64,000 nt of DNA from Micromonospora sp. WMMD1155 (GTDB lineage: Bacteria; Actinomycetota; Actinomycetes; Mycobacteriales; Micromonosporaceae): the NCBI RefSeq assembly GCF_029581275.1, contig NZ_CP120742.1:6944501-7008500 (forward strand), written 5' to 3'. The first letter of the stretch is position 1. Every line of letters begins with the position of its first letter. A program made the position numbers and the translations under genes. Under the pieces are notes generated by a model. The model was given only the letters and a program-made list of their open reading frames with translations. It made no database searches and had not been told where the DNA came from. This document shows positions 51,813-61,003 of this stretch, piece by piece.

Positions 51813-53149
51813 CGGTCCGCTCCCCGGGCGGCGGCCAGGGCGCGGTCGACGAACCGGTCGGCCGAGCCGAGCCAGCGGTACGGGTCGAGCGTCTCGTCGA
51901 TCTCGGCCTCGGACAGGTGGGCGCGGATCGCCGGGTCGGCGAGCAGCGCGGCGCGGAACGAGGGTCCGACGGCGGCGCGGGTCACCAGGTCGTGGGCGAC
52001 GCCGCGACCGACGACAGGTGCCAGGCGCGCGGCGACGGCCTCGGCGAGCACCAGCCCGCCGGTCGCGTCGAGGTTCTCCCGCATCCGCTGCGGGTGGACC
52101 CGCAACCCGCCCAGCATCCGTGCGCAGCGCGCGGCCGCGCCGCCGGCCACGTGCAGCAGGTCGAGCACCGGCTCCCACTCGGCGTGCCAGGCACCGGCGG
52201 CCCGCTCGTGCTCCTGCACCGCGGCGGCGAACACTGTGGCGACGAGACCCGGGCCGCGCCGCGCCGCGGCGGTGACGAGGATCGAGTCCACCGGGTTGCG
52301 CTTGTGCGGCATGGCCGAGGAGCCACCCCGGCCGGTGCCACCCTCGGCGACCTCGCCGATCTCGTTCTGCGCGAGCAGCCCGACGTCGAGCGCCACCTTG
52401 CCGGTGTTCACCAGGAGCCCGCCGAGGGCGGTGGCCAGGTCGAGCCAGGGCTGTCGGCGGGTGTGCCAGGGCAGCGGGCTCGACGGGAGGCCGAGGTGCG
52501 CGGCGAACCGCTCGACGACCTGCGCGCCGGCCGGGCCGAACGCGGCCAGGGTGCCGACCGCCCCGCCGAGCTGCGCCGGTTGGGCGGCCTGGGCCTGACG
52601 CAGTCGGTCCCGGGCCTCGATCAGACCGGTCAACCAACCGGCGGCCTTGAGCCCGAACGTGGTGGGTGCCGCCTGTTGCCCGAGGGTGCGGGCGACCAGC
52701 ACGGTGTCCCGGTGTGCGTCGGCCAGCCGGGCGGCGGCGTCCACCCCGGCGTCGAGGTGTCGCAGCAGCGGCCCGAGCGCCCGTACGGACACCAGGACCA
52801 GCGCGGTGTCCAGGACGTCCTGGCTGGTCGCGCCGAAGTGCACCCAGCCACGGGCGTGCTCGGGTACGGCGGCGGTCAGCTCGCGCACGAGCGGGACGAC
52901 CGGGTTGCCCGCCTCGTCGGCCGCCCGGCCGAGCGCCCCCGGGTCGTACCGGTCGGCCCGACAGCACTCGACGATCGCCTCGGCCGCCGGGGCGGGCAGG
53001 ACGCCGACGTCCGCCGCCGCCCGGGCGAGGGCCGCCTCCACGTCGAGCATCGCCTGGAGCACTGACGGGTCGCCGAGTTCGGTGTCGACGTCCGGGACGC
53101 CGGAGACGCCGCCGAGCAGCCCGTCAGACGGCGAAGAAGACTGTCTCAC
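51809..53149 (-). CDS. pcaB: 3-carboxy-cis,cis-muconate cycloisomerase
   Basis: A 446-residue member of the fumarase/aspartase superfamily. The signature GGSSAMPHKRNPV (about 277-289) and HFGATSQDVLDTALVL (about 101-116) are present, the latter with the catalytic base region. It lactonises 3-carboxymuconate, the product of the dioxygenase, to gamma-carboxymuconolactone. The GTG start at 53149 overlaps the pcaG coding end by 26 bp, the longest overlap in this operon. Confidence 0.92.
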   Translation of the reverse strand: MRQSSSPSDGLLGGVSGVPDVDTELGDPSVLQAMLDVEAALARAAADVGVLPAPAAEAIVECCRADRYDPGALGRAADEAGNPVVPLVRELTAAVPEHARGWVHFGATSQDVLDTALVLVSVRALGPLLRHLDAGVDAAARLADAHRDTVLVARTLGQQAAPTTFGLKAAGWLTGLIEARDRLRQAQAAQPAQLGGAVGTLAAFGPAGAQVVERFAAHLGLPSSPLPWHTRRQPWLDLATALGGLLVNTGKVALDVGLLAQNEIGEVAEGGTGRGGSSAMPHKRNPVDSILVTAAARRGPGLVATVFAAAVQEHERAAGAWHAEWEPVLDLLHVAGGAAARCARMLGGLRVHPQRMRENLDATGGLVLAEAVAARLAPVVGRGVAHDLVTRAAVGPSFRAALLADPAIRAHLSEAEIDETLDPYRWLGSADRFVDRALAAARGADR

Positions 53150-53696
53150 GGTCGCCCTGCAGGTGGATGTCGAACCGGATCCCGTCGGTCGCGGGTTGCG
53201 CCAGCAGGGTGTCCCGGCGGTCGGCGTCGACAGTGCGCAGCACCGGGTCGACGGCGTTGGCCGCCGACTCGTCGGGGAAGTAGAGCCGGGTGACGAGGCG
53301 GTGCAGCAGCCCCCGCCCGAACACCGACAGGGTCAGGTGGGGCGCCTCGGTGCCGCCCTCCGGCGCGGGCAACGCGCCCGGCTTGACGGTCCACAGGCGG
53401 TACCACCCCTGCCCGTCGGTCTCGCTGCGCCCGAAGCCGCGAAAGCCCGCGAGCGCGGGTGGGCGGGCGCCGCGCGGGTCGTCCGGGTGGTCGAACCGGC
53501 CGTCCGGATCGGCCTGCCAGCTCTCCACCATCGCGTCGACCACCGGCGTCCCGGTGCCGTCGACGATCCGACCCCTGATCCAGAACGCTCCCGGCGTGGT
53601 CTCGGGCACGACGTACGGGCCGTCGGGCCAGCGCAGACCGATGTTCAGGTACGGCCCGACGGTCTGCGCGGGCATCACGCCCAACCGCTCACTCAT
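53124..53696 (-). CDS. pcaG: Protocatechuate 3,4-dioxygenase, alpha subunit
   Basis: A 190-residue alpha subunit starting at ATG 53696, beginning LGVMPAQTVGPYLNIGL as in other PcaG proteins. It has the intradiol-dioxygenase beta-sandwich (IRGRIVDGTGTPVVDAMVESWQ; GRGLLHRLVTRLYFPDE) but lacks the iron ligands, as expected for the non-catalytic subunit. It assembles with PcaH. The start overlaps the pcaH stop by 8 bp. Confidence 0.93.
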   Translation of the reverse strand: MSERLGVMPAQTVGPYLNIGLRWPDGPYVVPETTPGAFWIRGRIVDGTGTPVVDAMVESWQADPDGRFDHPDDPRGARPPALAGFRGFGRSETDGQGWYRLWTVKPGALPAPEGGTEAPHLTLSVFGRGLLHRLVTRLYFPDESAANAVDPVLRTVDADRRDTLLAQPATDGIRFDIHLQGDRETVFFAV

Positions 53697-54438
53697 CGTC
53701 GTCCTCGTCCTCGAAGGGGGTGCTCTCCCGGCCGCGCAGCACGATGTCGAACTGGTACGCCAGCGCCCACTCGGGTGCGGTGCCGGCGTGGTCGTACCGG
53801 GCGACCATCCGTTCCCGGGCCTTCGGGTCGCGTACCGAGTTGAAGATCGGGTCCTGGAAGAAGAGCGGGTCACCCGGGAAGTACATCTGGGTCACCAGCC
53901 GCTGGGTGAACGCCCGGCCGAAGAGGGAGAAGTGGATGTGCGCCGGCCGCCACGCGTTGTCGTGGTTGCGCCAGGGGTATGCGCCGGGCTGCACGGTGAC
54001 GAACCGGTACCGCCCCTGGTCGTCGGTGAGCGCCCGGCCCACCCCGTCGAAGTTGGGGTCGAGCGGTGCCGGCCAGGTGTCCCGGGCGTCGCGGTAGCGG
54101 CCGGCGGCGTTGGCCTGCCAGATCTCGACGAGCGTGCGGGGCACGGGTCGCCCGTCACCGTCGCGGACCCGGCCGTGCACGATGATCCGCTGTCCCTGCG
54201 GCTCACCGTCGTGCTGGCGGGTCAGGTCGTGGTCGAGGTCGCCGAGCCGCCCCTCCCCCAGCAGCGGCCCGGTGACCTCGGTCAGCCGCTGCGGCAGGTG
54301 GACGAGTGGGTGTCTCGGCGCCCGTGCCACAGTCGACTTGTAGCCGGGACTGAGCAGGGGCGGGTGGGCGTCGACGTCGTCGCGCCGGTAGCTCGGTAGC
54401 ACCAGGTCGCCAGCGACCGGGGTGTCCTGGGTGGTCAT
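53689..54438 (-). CDS. pcaH: Protocatechuate 3,4-dioxygenase, beta (iron) subunit
   Basis: The 249-residue beta subunit carries the non-haem ferric site: Tyr in QPGAYPWRNH, then Tyr/His ligands in AWRPAHIHFSLFG (the HxH pair). The N-terminal region includes RAPRHPLVHLPQRLTEVTGPL, the ligand-binding segment of the family. It cleaves the ring of protocatechuate between the two hydroxyls to give 3-carboxy-cis,cis-muconate. ATG 54438 overlaps the pcaJ stop by 4 bp. The C-terminus ends in an acidic tail (EDEDDDE). Confidence 0.94.
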   Translation of the reverse strand: MTTQDTPVAGDLVLPSYRRDDVDAHPPLLSPGYKSTVARAPRHPLVHLPQRLTEVTGPLLGEGRLGDLDHDLTRQHDGEPQGQRIIVHGRVRDGDGRPVPRTLVEIWQANAAGRYRDARDTWPAPLDPNFDGVGRALTDDQGRYRFVTVQPGAYPWRNHDNAWRPAHIHFSLFGRAFTQRLVTQMYFPGDPLFFQDPIFNSVRDPKARERMVARYDHAGTAPEWALAYQFDIVLRGRESTPFEDEDDDE

Positions 54439-55214
54439 CGTCGTCTCCCGTCAGCCTTCGTCGCCTCCAGTGCCCGCAGCACCGCGAGTTCCCGCGCGGT
54501 CGGCGGCTCGCCCGTGGTCAGCCCCTCGGCGACGGCGAGGTCCCACCCGGTGGCCGCCCGCGCCTGCTCCCGCGTCACGCCGGGGTGCAGGCGGGTCAGC
54601 GTGAGTTCGCAGGTGACCGGATCGGGTTCGAGGACGCCGAGGTCGGTGATCACCACTCGGGGGCCTCCACCGCGTAGGCCGAGTCGTTCCCGGTCGCCCG
54701 GGCCCGTCCCGTACCCGACCGAGGTGACGAAGTCGACCCGTTCGGTGAACGTCCGGAGGTCCTGCCGGACGATCACCACGACCTCACCGCAGGAGGCGGC
54801 GATCTCGGGGGCGCCACCGGCGCCGGGCAGCCGGACCGTCGGGGCGTCGTAGTCACCTCCGACGACAGTGGTGTTGATGTTGCCGTACCGGTCGAGTTGG
54901 GCGGCGCCGAGGAAGCCCACGTCGATCCGGCCGGGCTGGAGCCAGTAGTTGAACACCTCGGGCACCGGGACCACCGCGTCCGCCGTGTCGGCGAGGACCC
55001 CGTCGCCGATGGACAGCGGGAGCCGGTCCGGCTTCGCGCCGAGGCACCCGGATTCGTAGATGAGCACCAGGTTCGGGGCGTGGGTGGCCCGGGCCAGGTT
55101 CGCGGCGGTGCTGGGCAGCCCGATCCCGACGAAGCAGGCGGTGCCGTCGCGCAGTTGGCGGGCGGCGGCGACGGTCATCATCTCGTCGGCGGTCCAGCCG
55201 GTCGTCGTGGTCAC
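54435..55214 (-). CDS. pcaJ: 3-oxoadipate CoA-transferase, subunit B
   Basis: GTG 55214 overlaps the pcaI stop by 4 bp. The 259-residue beta subunit has the CoA-transferase family I catalytic Glu in LIYESGCLGA (about residue 52) and SVGYGTGPGDRERLGLRGGGP (split) near residue 180. With PcaI it moves CoA from succinyl-CoA to beta-ketoadipate. Sequence features (ACFVGIGLPSTAANLARATHAP) also occur in glutaconate-type transferases, but the operon context fixes the role. Confidence 0.88.
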   Translation of the reverse strand: MTTTTGWTADEMMTVAAARQLRDGTACFVGIGLPSTAANLARATHAPNLVLIYESGCLGAKPDRLPLSIGDGVLADTADAVVPVPEVFNYWLQPGRIDVGFLGAAQLDRYGNINTTVVGGDYDAPTVRLPGAGGAPEIAASCGEVVVIVRQDLRTFTERVDFVTSVGYGTGPGDRERLGLRGGGPRVVITDLGVLEPDPVTCELTLTRLHPGVTREQARAATGWDLAVAEGLTTGEPPTARELAVLRALEATKADGRRR

Positions 55215-56029
55215 GCCGCCGCTCCGGCGCGGTGCACGTGCTGGTCGAGCCAGGCGCGGAAGGTGTCGCGGTGCCGGCTGACGGCGTCCCAGTCGCGGTA
55301 GAAGTCGTTGTCCCGCACCGAGTAGCCGTGGGCGTAGGAGGGGTGGGCGCCGCCGGGCACCTCGGCCACCGCGGTGACCGCCCAGCCGGGCAGGACGACC
55401 TGCCCGGGTACGGGTTCCAGCTCGTCCACGATCTCCTCGACGGTGACCAGGGACCGGTCGGCGGCGAGCACCGCCTCCTTCTGCACCCCGGTGATGCCCC
55501 ACATCTGCACGTTGCCGTCGCGGTCGGCGCGCTGGGCGTGCACCACTGTCACGTCGGGGCGCAGGGCCGGCACGGCGGTGAGCGTCTCATTGGTGAAGGG
55601 GCAGGTGATGGGCCGGATGTTCGTCGTGTGGCGGGGCAGGTCCGTCCCGGTGTAGCCGCGCAGGACGGCGAACGGCAGCCCGGACGCCCCGGCGACGTAG
55701 CGGTTCGCCATGCCCGCGTGGCTGTGCTCCTCCAACTCGAGTGGACCCGGCCAGGCGTTCTGCACGGCGTCGCGGAAGCGGTGCAGCGACCCGACGCCGG
55801 GGTTGCCGCCCCACGAGAAGACCAGGCGACTGGCAGATCCGGCGCCGATGAGCTGGTCGTAGATGACGTCGGGGGTCATCCGCACCAGGGTCAGATCCCG
55901 CCGCCCCTGCCGGATGATCTCGTGACCGGCGGCGAACGGGATGAGGTGGGTGAACCCCTCAAGGGCGACCACGTCACCGTCGCGGACCAGGTGTGCCACA
56001 CCCTCGGCCAGCGAGACGAGTTTCGCCAT
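55211..56029 (-). CDS. pcaI: 3-oxoadipate CoA-transferase, subunit A
   Basis: A 272-residue alpha subunit with DGDVVALEGFTHLIPFAAGHEIIRQ at the N-terminus and VHAQRADRDGNVQMWGITG in the middle, both typical of family I CoA-transferases. ATG 56029 follows GGGGAGG. It is the first gene of the pca operon. The thiolase pcaF, which would complete the pathway to succinyl-CoA and acetyl-CoA, is absent from this window. Confidence 0.88.
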   Translation of the reverse strand: MAKLVSLAEGVAHLVRDGDVVALEGFTHLIPFAAGHEIIRQGRRDLTLVRMTPDVIYDQLIGAGSASRLVFSWGGNPGVGSLHRFRDAVQNAWPGPLELEEHSHAGMANRYVAGASGLPFAVLRGYTGTDLPRHTTNIRPITCPFTNETLTAVPALRPDVTVVHAQRADRDGNVQMWGITGVQKEAVLAADRSLVTVEEIVDELEPVPGQVVLPGWAVTAVAEVPGGAHPSYAHGYSVRDNDFYRDWDAVSRHRDTFRAWLDQHVHRAGAAA

Positions 56030-56045
56030 GAGCCTCCCCGCCTCT

Positions 56046-56086
56046 GTTCGCTATGCGGACTGTCGTACTCATTTCGAACGTACGAC
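56046..56086. promoter_or_regulatory. Inverted repeats in the pca promoter, candidate IclR sites
   Basis: GTTCGC-TAT-GCGGAC at 56046-56060 is a palindrome with one mismatch, and GTCGTAC...GTACGAC at 56062-56086 is a 7-bp inverted repeat around 11 bases. Both lie within 60 bp of the pcaI start, between the pca operon and the divergent aldehyde dehydrogenase gene. IclR-type PcaR/PcaU proteins bind such sites in divergent pca/pob control regions. Assignment to the regulator at 49853 is inference. Confidence 0.55.
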
Positions 56087-56303
56087 GGACAGCGGCATCC
56101 GTCAACGGCGAGTCGGTCGGACCGTCCACAGTGTTGCCGAGTCACGGCGGCCGATGCGTTGACGCGAGCCGGACCACGTGCCAACGTTCATGAAGAGAAC
56201 GGCCGTTCGGTACGCGAACACACCTGGCCGCTCGTGAGCGGAAGCCCGCCACGCCCGGTCACCCCGGACCACCCCACCGATCCACGCTCCGAGGAGGACC
56301 GCC

Positions 56304-57764
56304 ATGACACTGCTGGACGCCACGACCTGGCACGGCACGCTGCACAGCGACGGCTGGGTGGAGCCGGCCGGGGGCACGGCGGCTGTGCGGTCCCCCGCCA
56401 CCGGGGAGGAGATCGGCCGGGTCGGGGTGGCGAACTCCGACGACGTGACGCGGGCCTGCGCCCGGGCCGACGCCGCGCAACGCGCCTGGGCCGCCACCGG
56501 CTACGTCGAGCGGGCGGCGGTGCTGCGTCGGGCCGGCCAGCTGTTCGAACAACACGCCGCCGAGATCGGTGACTGGATCGTGCGGGAGTCCGGGGGCATC
56601 CCACCCAAGGCCGGTGTCGAGACCGACACCGCGGCACAGGAGTGCTACGAGGCGGCGGCGCTGGCCTCGCACCCGCTCGGCGAGATCATCCCGAGCGCGC
56701 AACAGCGGCTCAGCCTGGCCCGCCGGTTGCCCGTCGGCGTCGTCGGGGTCATCGCGCCGTTCAACTTCCCGCTCATCCTGGCCACCCGCTCCGTCGCGCC
56801 GGCCCTGGCGCTGGGCAACGCCGTGGTGCTCAAGCCCGACCCGCGCACCGCGGTCTGCGGTGGTGTCTCGATCGCGCGGGTCTTCGAGGAGGCCGGCCTA
56901 CCCGACGGTCTGCTGCACGTCCTGCCCGGCGGGGTCGAGGTCGGCGAGGCGCTGGTGGCCGACCCGCGCGTACGGGTGGTCAGCTTCACCGGCTCGACGG
57001 CCGCCGGCCGTAAGGTCGGCGAGGCGGCCGCCCGGCACCTCAAGCGGGCGCACCTCGAACTCGGCGGCAACTCGGCGCTGATCGTGCTCGACGACGCCGA
57101 CCTGGACCTCGCCGTCTCGGCCGGCGCGTGGGGATCCTTCCTGCACCAGGGCCAGATCTGCATGACCACCGGACGGCACCTGGTGCACGAGAGCCTGGCC
57201 GAGCGGTACGTGGAGCGGTTGGCCGAGAAGGCGGACCACCTGCCGGTCGGCGACCCGAGCAAGGAGCAGGTGGCACTCGGGCCGATCATCGACGAGCGCC
57301 AACGCGACAAGATCCACGCGCTGGTCACGGCGAGCGTCGACGCGGGCGCCCGGCTGGCGGCCGGAGGCACCTACGAGGGGTTGTTCTACCGGCCGACGGT
57401 CCTCGCCGACGTCACGCCCACGACCCCGGCGTACGCCCAGGAGGTCTTCGGTCCGGTCGCGCCGGTGACCACCTTCGCCGACCAGGACGAGGCCGTCGAG
57501 TTGGCCCGGCGGACCGAGTACGGCCTGTCGCTGGGCATCCTCGGCCGGGACGTGACGAGGGCGATGGCCCTCGCCGACCGGATCCCCAGCGGGATCGTGC
57601 ACATCAACGACCAGACGGTCAGCGACGAGGCGGTGGCGCCGTTCGGCGGCGTCGGGGCCTCGGGCACCGGCTCCCGGTTCGGCGGGCCCGCGGCGAACAT
57701 CGAGGCGTTCACCGAGACGCAGTGGCTGACCGTGCGCGGCAGTATCGCGCGGTACCCGTTCTGA
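56304..57764 (+). CDS. Benzaldehyde-type NAD(P)+ aldehyde dehydrogenase
   Basis: A 486-residue aldehyde dehydrogenase starting at ATG after GAGGAGG. Cofactor motif FTGSTAAGRKVG (about 230-241), Glu in LELGGNSALIVLDDADLD (about 253), and nucleophile Cys in HQGQICMTTGRH (about 287) are present; the C-terminus reads APFGGVGASGTGSRFGG. It resembles XylC/vanillin and benzaldehyde dehydrogenases. Beside pobA, it probably oxidises 4-hydroxybenzaldehyde or a related aldehyde to the acid. Divergent from the pca operon and 27 bp from pobA. Confidence 0.85.
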   Translation: MTLLDATTWHGTLHSDGWVEPAGGTAAVRSPATGEEIGRVGVANSDDVTRACARADAAQRAWAATGYVERAAVLRRAGQLFEQHAAEIGDWIVRESGGIPPKAGVETDTAAQECYEAAALASHPLGEIIPSAQQRLSLARRLPVGVVGVIAPFNFPLILATRSVAPALALGNAVVLKPDPRTAVCGGVSIARVFEEAGLPDGLLHVLPGGVEVGEALVADPRVRVVSFTGSTAAGRKVGEAAARHLKRAHLELGGNSALIVLDDADLDLAVSAGAWGSFLHQGQICMTTGRHLVHESLAERYVERLAEKADHLPVGDPSKEQVALGPIIDERQRDKIHALVTASVDAGARLAAGGTYEGLFYRPTVLADVTPTTPAYAQEVFGPVAPVTTFADQDEAVELARRTEYGLSLGILGRDVTRAMALADRIPSGIVHINDQTVSDEAVAPFGGVGASGTGSRFGGPAANIEAFTETQWLTVRGSIARYPF

Positions 57765-57791
57765 CCCCAGGGAGAGAGGAGGATGCCGGGA

Positions 57792-58964
57792 ATGCGTACC
57801 CAGGTCGGCATCGTCGGCGCCGGGCCGGCGGGGCTCATGCTGTCGCACCTGCTGCACCTGCGCGGGATCGAGTCGGTGGTGTTGGAGAGCCGCAGCCGCG
57901 ACCACGTCGAGCACCGGCTACGGGCGGGGGTCCTCGAACAGGGCTCGGTCGACCTGCTGTGCCGCGCCGGTGTCGGTGAGCGGCTGCGCCGGGAGGGGCT
58001 GCGGCACGAGGGCATCGAGCTGCGCTTCGCCGGGGAGTCGCACCGGGTGCCGATGACCGAACTGACGGGACGGGCGATCACCGTCTACGGGCAGCAGGAG
58101 GTGGTCAAGGACCTGATCGCCGCCCGACTGTCGGCCGGCGGTTCGCTCCTCTTCGAGGCCGAGGCCGTCCGGCTGGACGGTCTCGACACCGACTCGCCGG
58201 TGGTCCACTTTCGACGTGACGGGCGCGACGAGGAGCTGCACTGCGACTTCGTGGCCGGGTGCGACGGGTTCCACGGGGTGAGCCGTGGCGCGGTGCCCGA
58301 CGGGATGTTGACCACGTACGGGCGCGCGTACCCGTTCGCCTGGTTGGGGGTCCTCGCCGCCGCCCCGCCGGCGGTGCACGAGCTCATCTACGCCAACCAC
58401 GAGCGGGGCTTCGCGCTCTACAGCATGCGCTCACCCGAGCTGTCCCGGCTGTATCTGCAGGTCGCGCCGGACGAGGACATCGCCGAGTGGCCGGACGATC
58501 GGATCTGGACGGAGCTGCGGGCGCGGCTTGAGACGGTGCCGGGGTGGTCGCTCAACGAGGGGCCGATCCTGGAGAAGTCCATCACGCCGATGCGCAGCTT
58601 CGTGGTGGAGCCGATGCGGTGGGAGCGGCTTTTCCTGGCCGGGGACGCCGTGCACATCGTCCCGCCCACCGGGGCGAAGGGGATGAACCTGGCCCTCGCC
58701 GACGTCGCGCTGCTCGGGGACGCCTTCGCCGCGTGGTACGACGAGGGGCGCGCCGATCTGCTGGACGCCTACTCGGCGACGGCGCTGCGTCGGGTGTGGC
58801 GGGCCCAGCACTTCTCCTGGTGGATGACGTCGATGCTGCACCGGCTGGAGCGCGACGACCCGTACGAGACGAAGTTGCAGACCGCCACGTTGCGGTACGT
58901 CGCCACCTCCGACGCCTACGCCACGAGCCTGGCGGAGAACTACGTGGGTCTGCCCGAGGTCTGA
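57792..58964 (+). CDS. pobA: 4-hydroxybenzoate 3-monooxygenase
   Basis: I start at ATG 57792, 9 bases from AGGAGG; ATG 57783 abuts that site. The 390-residue flavoprotein has the FAD motif VGIVGAGPAGLMLSHLL (about 5-21), the DG motif (VAGCDGFHGVSR, about 152-163) and GDAVHIVPPTGAKGMNLALAD (split) near 280. It closely follows the size and motif order of p-hydroxybenzoate hydroxylases, which use NAD(P)H and O2 to make protocatechuate, the substrate of PcaGH encoded divergently. RDHVEHRLRAGVLEQGSV is a typical PobA stretch. Confidence 0.92.
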   Translation: MRTQVGIVGAGPAGLMLSHLLHLRGIESVVLESRSRDHVEHRLRAGVLEQGSVDLLCRAGVGERLRREGLRHEGIELRFAGESHRVPMTELTGRAITVYGQQEVVKDLIAARLSAGGSLLFEAEAVRLDGLDTDSPVVHFRRDGRDEELHCDFVAGCDGFHGVSRGAVPDGMLTTYGRAYPFAWLGVLAAAPPAVHELIYANHERGFALYSMRSPELSRLYLQVAPDEDIAEWPDDRIWTELRARLETVPGWSLNEGPILEKSITPMRSFVVEPMRWERLFLAGDAVHIVPPTGAKGMNLALADVALLGDAFAAWYDEGRADLLDAYSATALRRVWRAQHFSWWMTSMLHRLERDDPYETKLQTATLRYVATSDAYATSLAENYVGLPEV

Positions 58965-59161
58965 GCGCCGCTCCGACGCCCATCATCGTTCAACTTATTC
59001 ATGACGGGCGTCAGAAATTATTGACTTTCAATGCCGGGGTGACTGACCATGGCCCCACCACAGCGGCGTGCGCCCCCACGCAGCGGTAGTTCACCTGCAG
59101 ATCCGAGGCATCCGCCGACTTCCGACGCACCCACCACCCCCGCCCAGGAAGGGCCTCGTCA
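58965..59161. promoter_or_regulatory. AT-rich promoter region of the aromatic importer operon
   Basis: Between pobA and the solute-binding protein gene, 58985-59035 is strikingly AT-rich for this genome (contains AACTTATTC and AATTATTGACTTTCAA). TTGAC at about 59020 could serve as a -35 box, but no confident -10 was assigned. The region is the likely binding site for the PaaX-like regulator at the end of the operon. Confidence 0.45.
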
Positions 59162-60136
59162 ATGAAGAAGGTCATGGCTCTCGGGCTGATCGCCGCTACC
59201 GCGATCGCCCTCACCGGATGTACCGACTCCGACGCGTCCGCACCGTCCGAACAGACCTCGGGCGAGTTGCGCAAGGTCCGGGTCGCTGCGCTGCCCATCA
59301 CCGAGACCGCCGCGCTCTGGGGCGGCATCAAGGCGGGGCACTTCGCCGAGCGCGGGCTCCAGGTCGAGGTGCTGCCCGCCCAGGGTGGCGCGCAGGCCAT
59401 TCCCGCCCTGATGAACGGCGACATCGACTTCGCGATCGGCCAGCCCTTCGGCGCTTTCCGGGCCGACCTGCGCGACCTCGGCGTCGTCATCATCGGCAAC
59501 TACGCCTCCTCGTACGCCGACGGCGACGACATCAACGCCGTGGTGGCCTCGGCGAAGTCCGGCATCAAGCGGCCGGCCGACCTCGCGGGCAAGCGGGTCG
59601 CGGTCAACAGCCTCGGTGCCGCCGGCGATGTGACGATCATGGCGGCGGTCGAGAAGGACGGCGGCGACCCCAAGGCGATCAAGTTCGTCGAGGTGGCCTT
59701 CCCGGACGCCCCGGCCCAACTGGAGTCCGGCAACATCGACGCCGCCTGGGTGCCGGAGCCGTTCGTCACGCAACTGAAGGCCCGTGGGGACACCTTCGTC
59801 GTCGCGCCCTACCAGGCGGTGGTGCCCGGTCTGACCACCCTCACCACGATCACCACCAAGGAGCGCACGGAGAAGGACGCCGAGCTGGTCGAGGACTTCA
59901 CGGCGGCGATGAAGAAGACGCTGCAGTGGGCCAACGACCCCGCCAACGTGGCACCGGTGCGGCAGGCCATCAAGGACAACCTGCAGCTGCCCCCACCGGT
60001 GGCCGACTCGGTGCGGCTCCCGGCCTTCGGGTGGGAGGTCGACCGGTCGAGCCTGCAGACGCTCGCCGAGCTCGCGCAGAAGTACAAGGTGCTCGACAAG
60101 CAACCGAACTTCGACCGTCTCATCCAGCAGAAGTAG
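59162..60136 (+). CDS. ABC importer solute-binding lipoprotein, SsuA/TauA type
   Basis: The 324-residue protein has a lipobox (AIALTGC, Cys about residue 20) and a mature domain of the NMT1/SsuA fold: VAALPITETAALWGGIKAGHFAERGL, ALMNGDIDFAIGQPF and LAGKRVAVNSLGAAGDVTIMAAV. Relatives bind sulfonates, thiamine precursors or aromatic acids such as phthalate. Gene order with pobA/pca and a PaaX-like regulator suggests an aromatic acid. A hairpin directly follows, which would favour higher expression of this subunit. Confidence 0.87.
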   Translation: MKKVMALGLIAATAIALTGCTDSDASAPSEQTSGELRKVRVAALPITETAALWGGIKAGHFAERGLQVEVLPAQGGAQAIPALMNGDIDFAIGQPFGAFRADLRDLGVVIIGNYASSYADGDDINAVVASAKSGIKRPADLAGKRVAVNSLGAAGDVTIMAAVEKDGGDPKAIKFVEVAFPDAPAQLESGNIDAAWVPEPFVTQLKARGDTFVVAPYQAVVPGLTTLTTITTKERTEKDAELVEDFTAAMKKTLQWANDPANVAPVRQAIKDNLQLPPPVADSVRLPAFGWEVDRSSLQTLAELAQKYKVLDKQPNFDRLIQQK

Positions 60137-60149
60137 CCGGCGCGGTCCC

Positions 60150-60173
60150 GCCCTCCCCGGGACCGGGGAGGGC
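60150..60173 (+). terminator. Hairpin after the solute-binding protein gene (attenuator)
   Basis: GCCCTCCCC (60150-60158) pairs exactly with GGGGAGGGC (60165-60173) around a 6-nt loop, 13 bp after the stop codon. Lying inside an operon, it probably attenuates read-through or stabilises the upstream mRNA, giving more binding protein than permease. Confidence 0.6.
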
Positions 60174-60202
60174 TTCGCCGCCCGCGTGACGACGGGAGTG
60201 CC

Positions 60203-61003
60203 ATGCCCGTGTTCTCCACCCGACGCCTGCGCGCGATCCGCAAGGCGGTGCTGGGCGTCGTCGGCCTGACCGGCTTCCTCGTCGTCTGGCAGCTGATCCC
60301 GACGCTGGGCCTGGTCGACCCGCTCTACCTGCCGTACGTGACCGACGTGCTGGCCCGGCTCGTCGAGCAGCTCGTCGACCTCGCGTTCTGGCGGCGGCTG
60401 GGCAGCACCATGACGTCCTGGGCGATCGGTCTGACGGTGGCGACGCTCGCCGCGGTCGTCCTCGGGACCGTCGTCGGGTTGGTGCCGTTCCTGCGGCGCG
60501 CCACCCACACGGCCGTCGAGTTCCTGCGCCCGATCCCGTCGGTCGCCCTCATCCCGCTCGCCGTGCTGCTGTTCGGCATCCAGATGGAGGCCGCCCTCGT
60601 CATCATCATCTACGCGTCGTTCTGGCAGGTGTTCGTGCAGGTGATCTACGGTGTCGCCGACGTCGACGCGGTGGCCCGGGACACCGCCCGCAGTTTCGGT
60701 CTGACCCGGCGGGAGCAGTTGTCGCACCTCGTCCTGCCGACCACCCTGCCGTACCTCATGACGGGTCTGCGGCTCGCCGCGGCGGTCGCGCTCATCCTGG
60801 CCATCACCGCGGAGATGGTGATCGGCAACCCCGGCCTCGGGCGCATGATCGAGCTGTCCCGCTCGGCCGGAGACGCCGACGGCCTGTACGCGCTGGTCGT
60901 GGTCACCGGCCTGCTCGGGCTCGGGGTGAACCTCGTCTTCCGGTTCGTCGAGCGTCGGGTGCTGTCCTGGCACCAGTCCGTACGAGGAGAGGAGGTGCGG
61001 TGA
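60203..61003 (+). CDS. ABC importer permease, SsuC/TauC type (1)
   Basis: A 266-residue permease with six hydrophobic segments and the EAA loop VARDTARSFGLTRREQLSHLVLPTTLPYLMTG (split, about 155-185). It ends 4 bp into the next permease gene. Sulfonate and nitrate importers normally use one permease as a homodimer; here two different ones suggest a heterodimer. Confidence 0.87.
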   Translation: MPVFSTRRLRAIRKAVLGVVGLTGFLVVWQLIPTLGLVDPLYLPYVTDVLARLVEQLVDLAFWRRLGSTMTSWAIGLTVATLAAVVLGTVVGLVPFLRRATHTAVEFLRPIPSVALIPLAVLLFGIQMEAALVIIIYASFWQVFVQVIYGVADVDAVARDTARSFGLTRREQLSHLVLPTTLPYLMTGLRLAAAVALILAITAEMVIGNPGLGRMIELSRSAGDADGLYALVVVTGLLGLGVNLVFRFVERRVLSWHQSVRGEEVR

